A stretch of DNA of 64,000 bases from Armigeres subalbatus. Lineage: Eukaryota; Arthropoda; Insecta; Diptera; Culicidae. The position numbers and the translations under genes are program-made. Shown piece after piece: positions 57,704 to 64,000 of this stretch. The number at the start of each line of letters is the position of its first letter. Positions within the stretch are counted from its first letter, which is position 1. The notes under the pieces are model-generated. The model ran no database searches. It was not told the DNA's origin and worked only from the letters and a program-made list of their open reading frames with translations. The stretch lies in the NCBI RefSeq assembly GCF_024139115.2, contig NC_085141.1:399859591-399923590 (forward strand), read 5' to 3'.

Positions 57704-59740
57704 CTAAACATCCAACGTGAAATCCTCGAACCTTTTTGGTGGAACCCTATTACGCTTAGGCCTTTCTGTCGCTACTTCTACGTCGGTATCGTGACATTTC
57801 GATGGCTGCCTGGCAGTCTTCACGTGGGCAGTGTTACGACGGTAGACTTGACCGTCAGGAGCTTCCAACACAAGGCTGTTTTCATAGCGATCAATCACTC
57901 TAGCTGGTGTCGGTAGAAAAGCTGAATCCAATTTATTTTGTGGTGCCATGTTCTTCATCCATACTTCCTCTCCAACGCGCACTGTCGACTCCTTAGCACC
58001 AACTCTTTTGTCACGGTAGTCCTTGGTTTTAAACTTCACGATACGATCCCGATCACGCATTTCATCATCCTCCGTAATTGGATCGTGAAAATGAGGAATT
58101 AAGTCACGGAACCTACGACCGAACATTAGTTGTGCCGGGGGTACATTAGTCACTGAATGTGGAGTCAGCGAATACATGTAGAGATAGTCCTGTATAGCTT
58201 CTTTCCAGTCTGTTCCTCGCTGCTTACTTATTTTAAGCACCTTCAGCAATGATCGATTTTGGCGTTCGATTTCACCGTTTGCACTTGGCCAGTATGGAGT
58301 AGTATGAGTTAATTTGATGCCATAATCAACGCAATAATCACTCAGCTCTTGGCTAGAAAAATTCTTAGCGTTATCGAATGTCAGCACGTATGGCAAACCC
58401 AATCTGGTGAACACAATTTTCAGGATCCGAATTACGTCGCTCGAAGTAGTTCTAGTCATTGGTTCAACGAACACGTAACGGCTGTATAGGTCAATGAGGA
58501 CAAATAAATAGTAACCGCTTGGAAGGGGGCCTAAAAAGTCTCCCGCCAAATGCACCCAAGGAGCATTTGGAAGTTCCCTGATACGTAACGGCTCTGGTTT
58601 ATCAAACGGTGCCACTAACTGGCATTCAACACACTCTTTACAGCATCTCTCTGCATCGGCATCTATAGCTGGCCACCATACCGCTGCACGAAGTCGCCGC
58701 TTCATTTTTTCTCGACCCGGATGTCCAATATGGGTCAATGCGATGACAGTTTCTCTTAGTTTCCTGGGAATAACGATGCGATCCTTCCTTAGAAGCACCT
58801 CCTTGGCGAAAACTAATTCCGACTTGAAAGGCGCGTACTTTTTTATGGAATCCTCCCACGTATCACTGTGAAGTGCCTTCCGTATCTCCTGTATTTCTAA
58901 GTCTTCCTCCGCCGCTTGAATTATCTCGGTCATGCTTAAGGCTGCGGGCCTATTCACTTCAACGATTGAGCAGAGAGTGTCTTCCGATGCTTTATCAAAA
59001 GTCTTTTCTCCAAGCGAAATCGAAAGCCGAGACAATGGATCGGCAATATTTACTTCCCCGGGAACGTGGTTAATACGATAACGATACTCCTGCATACGAA
59101 GCACCCACCCTTCTTGGCGTTTGTTCGGCATTGATGTTTCGTTGAAAATTCCAACCAACGGCTTGTGGTCAGTCAGAATAGTGAACTCGAGTCCTTTCAA
59201 ATACATCTGGAAACGCTCGGTGGCCCAAACAACAGCCAATGCTTCCTTATCCAGTGTAGAGTACTTTTGTTCGGTTTTAGTCAAGCTTTTACTGGCAAAA
59301 CTGATGGGCCTCAATTCGCCACGAATTCGCTGCAATAATACCGCTCCCAATCCGTGATCACTGGCATCCGTCACAAGGAACGTTGGGTTATGTATGCTAT
59401 AGTATGCTAGATGCTGTGTTTTTGACATTGCCTTTTTGATTTTTTCAAAAGCACGTTTTTCCACGTCGGTCCAAATGAACTTGATTCCTTTATGGAGCAT
59501 ACTTCTCAGAGGGGCAGAGATCGTGGAGAGATTAGGAATGAATTTTCCTACGTAATTCACTAATCCCATAAAACTGCGCAGCTCCTTAGTGTTCTTCGGG
59601 TTCCTGAAACGTTGAATAGCTTCTACTTTATCATTCATGGGTAGGATTCCTTTTCCGGACAGTGAGTGTCCCATGAAAACCACAGACGTTTTACCGATTT
59701 GGCACTTCTCCAGATTTACTGTTAACCCGTGTTTCTGCAA
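57704..59740 (-). pseudogene. Mag-like RT (end), RNase H and integrase
   Basis: A 678-aa open stretch. It starts at HGLTVNLEKCQ and MGHSLSGKGILP (RT thumb/connection). RNase H follows with LVTDASDHGLGAVLLQ, DKEALAVVWATERF and LTDHKPL. The integrase has an H-x-H/C-x2-C region (GHPGREKMKRRL, CCKECVECQ), catalytic AGDFLGPLPSG, FDNAKNFSS and SANGEIERQNRSL. A basic C-terminus follows (RPKRNRVPPKRFEDF). The YxDD motif is not present: it falls in the deleted or shifted joint with the upstream piece (59769-59830). Confidence 0.92.
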
Positions 59741-59768
59741 CCTCGCTAGTACAGCTTTTACCCGGGCA

Positions 59769-61436
59769 TCATGTTCCGCTTGAGTCGTGGCGAAAATCAG
59801 TACATTCGTCGATTTCTCTTTGGAACACCTCAGCCGAACAATTCATCCCAAACATCAACCTCTTGTACCTATAGTAGGCATTAGGAGTCACAAATGTGGT
59901 GATCGCTCGGGAGGCTGGAGCGAGTTCAATCTGGTGAAATGCCTTCACCAAATCAATTTTACTAAAATATCTACATCCCTCGAGATACGGCATGATTTCG
60001 TCGAATGTTGGTAGAGGGTGGCGCTCCGGGATGATAGCTTTATTCGCTCGACGCATATCAACACACATATTCAAAGGTGCCGGTTCTATGATGTCTTGCC
60101 GCAGTAGGTCCCCCAATTTCTCTTCAACTAGCTTCTGCAACGGGATTGGTAGTCTCCTACATGGTTGTTGAACCGGGTCGACCGCTGCGTCGATTTTCAG
60201 CTCCTCCTTCGTCGAGACGCTAAAAACTTCTGCGTGGATCTCCAAAACACCCAACTCCATCGATGATTGCTTGCCCAACAGATTGCCTCCTTTTTCTGAA
60301 TCTACCACGTAGATTTTGTGATGAACAGTTTTCGTTTTCGTCGAGATATCAGCCTTTATCACTTTATTTACCTTCAACGAACCATCTCCATAAACACGCA
60401 GCACTTTACTAGATTTCTGCACACTGCTAACTTTACATCCTTTCTTTTTCAGGTCTCTCCACGTCTTGCGGCTGATTACGTTCACGTGAGCTCCGGAATC
60501 GATGATCCAGTCAACTTTCACTCCTCCAGTGTAGCAAGTTACCTTATCATGATCAGTGCCAGTTGAACATATTTGCTGGATATCACTGCCGCTTTCTTCT
60601 TCCTCCGTGTCACAATCTTCCGATTCAGATTCACAACTTCTACGTGAATCAACTTGAAGCGCCCACTTTCTCTTTCGAGGCATACTTTTCTTGACGGACT
60701 TCGTTTTACACATCTTTCTAAAGTGTCCGACAAGCTTACATTTGTCACATTCTTTACCGTGGGCCGGGCAGTTCTTGTCATTTGCATAGTGACCTCTCTG
60801 GCCACATCGGAAGCACACTTCTTTTTTCTTGTATTGTTTCACTTCGTTAACAATATCCTGATCACTTTCTGTAGAAATTGCACATTTAGCCATTTGCTCT
60901 CGATTCCTTTGCACTGTTTCTAGGATTCTAGCTTCTTCGACGATGACGTCCACTGTCATTATTTTCTTTTTAAGAATAATTTCTCGTAGCTCGCTCATCC
61001 GACAGTGGTCGAAAATCTGCTCGGTGATCCGCATGTCCAACGCAGCGCCATAGTCACAGAGGCGACCTTGTTCTTTCAACCGGCTTACAAATTTATCCAA
61101 ACTTTCGTTTTCGTCTTGCTTAAGGTTCCGGAAAACATAGCGATCGTATGGCACGCTTGCCATCGGTGCGAAGTGATTATCGAGGAGTCTAACTGCTTCA
61201 TGATAAACGTCGGTGCCTACTGGTGGCGGTGCATCGTTTCCCGGTATATCGAAGAAAATATCTTGGACTTCCTGACCCGCAAAATGCAACAGATATGATT
61301 TTTTCCGCGATGGTAAAGCGATACAGTTTACGTCCATATACAGCTCCAATGATCTCTTCCATCTCCGCCATCTAGTTCCAATGGACGAAGTGTCCCTTGT
61401 GTCGAAAGGTTGCAAGGTTGCTTTTGGGGTTTCCAT
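59769..61436 (-). pseudogene. Mag-like gag-protease-RT (first part, frameshifted)
   Basis: ATG at 61436 starts gag (METPKATLQPFDTRD). A CCHC box CFRCGQRGHYANDKNC and CDKCKLVGHFRKMC lie near 60850-60720. Retropepsin WIIDSGAHVNVIS is near 60510. RT starts at about 60100: MCVDMRRANKAIIPERHPLP, YFSKIDLVKAFHQIELA. The usual segment upstream of the MCVDMRRAN motif is short, suggesting a deletion at about 60085. An extra base near 59804 shifts the frame, so it ends at 59769. Confidence 0.88.
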
Positions 61437-61785
61437 TGTTTACTTTTTCGCAACTTTGGCGTTTACACTGTTCCCCTTTAGATCACCGTAGTCACCCTCG
61501 CCTTTATGACAGGTGACGTACGTGACAGCTGCTTCTGCACGAGTTTTTCGTGCACTTTTTGTTGCCCCACTACTCTGTATCAGCTTTTCTAAAATCCGGA
61601 GCTTTTTTTTTTATTTGCTTGACTGCCTTTTTTCACTCTTAGTACTTTCTTTATTCGAATTTTTGTTTTTTCCGCGTTAACTTTTCACTCGCAATGTAAT
61701 AGACGCGTTCGCCAGGACTTTAATCAATATGCTCTTCGTTTTGTTTTCCGTATTTGGCCGTAAATCCCAATTTTCGTCGCCAAAA

Positions 61786-61838
61786 TGTTGGGAGCGTGAA
61801 TGAAACGCACGCCTATCGAATACAAGAGCTTTTATTAA
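61786..61838 (-). repeat. 5' LTR (53 bp) of the Gypsy/Mag-like element
   Basis: Identical to 57549-57601. The inside continues TTTTGGCGACGAAAATTGGG on the minus strand, where a primer-binding site would be expected. Confidence 0.8.
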
Positions 61839-62941
61839 CCTTTGCATCCCCAACCTCTTTTGTGCATCAAAATTTTGGGGATGTTTTTGCTCTAATTCAT
61901 TCAATTTTTGACCGATTTGTTTGAAATTTTCAGATATGAACCGGAAATTATCATAGTTTCAGAGGATCGATCGATTGGACATGTCGGTCCACCGGTTCCG
62001 GATTTATACGGAATCCCAGTGGGGTCTGTCGGGTGGCCATATCGGACATTTTTGACTTTTGTGTTTGTTATTCGTACCAATATCGTCTCTTTATACCCGC
62101 ATCGTGAAGAAAAATTGGTTTCAATGCTTCTGAATGAATTTGAAAGCACGATGGCCACACTGGAACCGGTTCCGGGGCTCTAACTGGGGACATATATCAG
62201 ATTGCTTCGAAATGTATCATGAGGCATATCAATCATCGGCATTTTTTGGTGAAAGTTGTTTTGAAATTAGATTTAGATTGCTACTATCAATTACGATCCT
62301 TTTGATCCAGTTGATCCAAACATCCCGGGACACCTGGAACCAATTCCGAAGACCCTGTGGAAGACTTGAATCCGGTTTTTGAAAAAAAAAAACATAGCAT
62401 GCGACATATCAAACTTCATGATTCACCATGACAAAAATGTAGGATAACATTTTTTAGATCTTGATTCTACTTCTGGCCAGCTCCGGGGTAGACCTGTGCG
62501 CCAGCACCGGTTCCATGGTAGACCTGTGTGCCGAATGAAATTTAATCGGTGGCGGCGTGATAAAAAAATAGCCAGCGGTGGTAGCGACACCGTTGGCGGT
62601 GTATCGCCGTAGAAATTTCTCCGGAAGTTCCCCCAGGTAAACTTATTCGGATAGGCGTCCCCCACCGATGGGGTTAGATAAAACGCTTTGTTCTCGCACA
62701 TTTCAAGTTGGGGACCATATAATTTCGCACAGATGTGTAAAACAAGTTGAAATACATCATCAGAACCGGTGCCTCCCCGAAATTGGGGTTTATTGAAAAA
62801 AATAAAAATAAATCATGGGTTGTAGCACCGAATCAGTTCATTATCGTAACAGCTACCGAAAAACGTCTCTCGCGGTATGCCACCTATCGAGAGTATATAC
62901 AGACATGATAAGTGAAAGATTTGCTCATTCTCATTTGGATT
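61839..62941. other. Non-coding stretch right of the Gypsy element
   Basis: It starts with CATCCCCAA...TTGGGGATG (about 61845-61882), a small inverted pair. GC-richer patches near 62540-62690 (GGCGGCGTGA, GGCGGTGTATCGCC) look like repeat fragments. No gene was recognised. Confidence 0.4.
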
Positions 62942-63185
62942 GAAACCCTGTCCTCCGGAAGTTTCTCCAGGAATTTCATCGGAAGTTCCTCCAGAAATTC
63001 CACCGGAAGTTCCTCCAGGAATTCCTCCGGAAGTTCTCCAGAAATTCCTCCGGAAGTTTCTCCAGGAATTCCTCCGGAAGTTTCTCCAGGAATTCCTCCA
63101 GGAATTTCATCCATGAATTCCTCCGGAAGTTCATCCAGGAATTCCTCCAGAAGTTCATTCAGGAATACCTGCGGAAGTTCCTCCA
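62942..63185 (-). repeat. Simple repeat, TTCCTCCGGAAG-type polarity
   Basis: Imperfect ~12-bp periodicity of TTCCTCCGGAAG and TTCTCCAGGAAT. It is the reverse complement of the array that follows on the other side of about 63185. Confidence 0.85.
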
Positions 63186-64000
63186 GGATTCCTGAAGGAA
63201 CTTCCGGAAGAATTACTGAAAGAACTGCCGATAGAATTCCTGAAGAAACTTCCGAAGGAATCCCCGAGGTAACTTCCGGAGGAATTCCTGAAGTAACTTC
63301 CTTGGGAATTCCTGAAGAATTTCGGAGGAATTGCTGAAACAATTTTCTGAAGAATTTTTGAAGGATCATCCGAAGGAATTTCTGAAGGATCTTTCGAAGG
63401 AAATCCTGAACGAACTTCTGAAGGAATTCTTGAAGGAACTTCAGGAGGATTTCCTGGAGGAACTCCCGGAGGAATTCCTGGAGGACCTTCCGGAGGAATT
63501 CCTGGAGGACATTCCGGAGGAATTCCTGGAGGACATTCCGGAGGAATTCCTGGAGGACCTTCTGGAGGAGTTCCTGGAGGACATTCCGGAGGAATTTCTG
63601 GAGAAGTTTCCGTGGGAATTCCTTTAGGAGTTTCAGGAGGAATTCCCGGAGGAATTTCCGGAATAATTCCTGGAGAAATTACCGGAGAAATTCCTGGAGA
63701 AATTTCCGCAAAAAATTCTGGAGGAGTTTCCGGTAAATTCCTGGAGGAATTTCCGGAGAAATTCCTGGAGGAATTTTCGGAAAAATTCCTGGTGGAACTT
63801 CCGGAAGAATTCTTGGAGGAATTTCTGGAAAAATTCCTGGAGGAATTTCCGGAGGAATTCCTGGAGGAATTTCCGGAGGAATTCGTAGAGGAATTTCTGG
63901 AGGAATTCCTAGAGGAATTTCCGGAGGAATTTTCGGAGTAATTTCCGGAGGAATTCCTGGAGGAATTTCCGGAGGAGTTCCTGGAGGAACTTCCGGAGGA
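63186..64000 (+). repeat. Simple repeat, TTCCGGAGGAAT-type polarity (runs off window)
   Basis: Alternating 12-bp words TTCCGGAGGAAT and TTCCTGGAGGAA, with locally exact 24-bp periods near 63480-63560. It opens frames reading EEFLE or EFLED. These are low-complexity by-products of the 12-bp period, not a protein gene. Confidence 0.9.

Larger units (their letters stand above)
57549..61838 (-). mobile_element. Ty3/Gypsy (Mag-like) LTR retrotransposon with very short LTRs
   Basis: Direct repeats of 53 bp, TGTTGGGAGCGTGAATGAAA...CTTTTATTAA, lie at 57549-57601 and 61786-61838 and are identical. In element orientation they hold AATAAAAGC. Between them one gag-pol reading direction on the minus strand encodes gag, CCHC box, protease, RT, RNase H and integrase. 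Short LTRs fit the Mag lineage (silkworm mag has about 77-bp LTRs). No target duplication was found. RT parts are missing. Confidence 0.88.

Noticed and set aside
62884..63941. Glu/Phe/Leu- and Ser/Pro-rich ORFs in the simple repeat
   Set aside because: Direct products of 12-bp periodicity. Both strands and several frames are open.

Overview
The window looks like nuclear DNA of a culicine mosquito, most likely Aedes. Evidence for this is the short spliced introns (about 55-110 nt), the very high density of transposable elements, a Feilai-like tRNA-derived SINE, a Juan-like Jockey element, RTE-like and I-like LINEs, a BEL/Pao element, a Ty3/Gypsy (Mag-like) element, many MITEs and long simple repeats. 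No CRISPR array, bacterial operon or rRNA gene was seen.

Only four host genes are well supported. (1) The 3' part of a gene resembling the Nasrat/Closca/polehole eggshell proteins runs off the left edge on + (1-1808, three exons). (2) An ALKBH8/TRM9-type tRNA wobble-uridine modification enzyme lies on - (4143-2268, two exons). (3) A six-exon MOV10/Armitage-type SF1 RNA helicase lies on + (8967-13063, 993 aa). (4) A diverged paralogue lies on - (27966-24798, four exons, 976 aa). The two helicase genes converge on a 12-kb repeat-filled interval. They share a C2H2-like finger and two phase-2 intron positions. The second gene has an in-frame Lys-rich extension of about 80 codons after its stop.

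The rest is repeats. 4.4-7.2 kb: a MITE with an 8-bp target duplication, a 3'-truncated RTE-like LINE and AT-rich MITE-like DNA. 15.4-18.6 kb: a nearly complete but dead RTE-like LINE. 20.25-20.49 kb: a near-perfect 117-bp-arm hairpin. 23.0 kb: a piggyBac-like MITE. 29.3-30.1 kb: a six-copy minisatellite of about 128 bp. 30.6-32.8 kb: a satellite-like repeat of about 146 bp in both orientations, invaded by nested MITEs. 33.3-33.96 kb: a decayed Jockey-type RT. 34.6-35.45 kb: a MITE followed by an unusual three-stem nested palindrome. 36.1-40.4 kb: a Juan-like Jockey element with 12-bp target duplications. 41.1-41.3 kb: a SINE. 42.0-52.8 kb: an I-like LINE on - split inside its RNase H region by a 6.8-kb BEL/Pao element with 5-bp target duplications. 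57.5-61.8 kb: a Gypsy/Mag-like element with 53-bp LTRs. 63-64 kb: a simple repeat whose polarity flips.

Functionally, the locus holds two probable small-RNA or RNA-silencing helicases in a dense transposon graveyard with several structures able to form dsRNA. Whether they interact cannot be told from sequence alone. All exon structures were derived by eye from splice signals, reading phase and family resemblance. They need transcript support.
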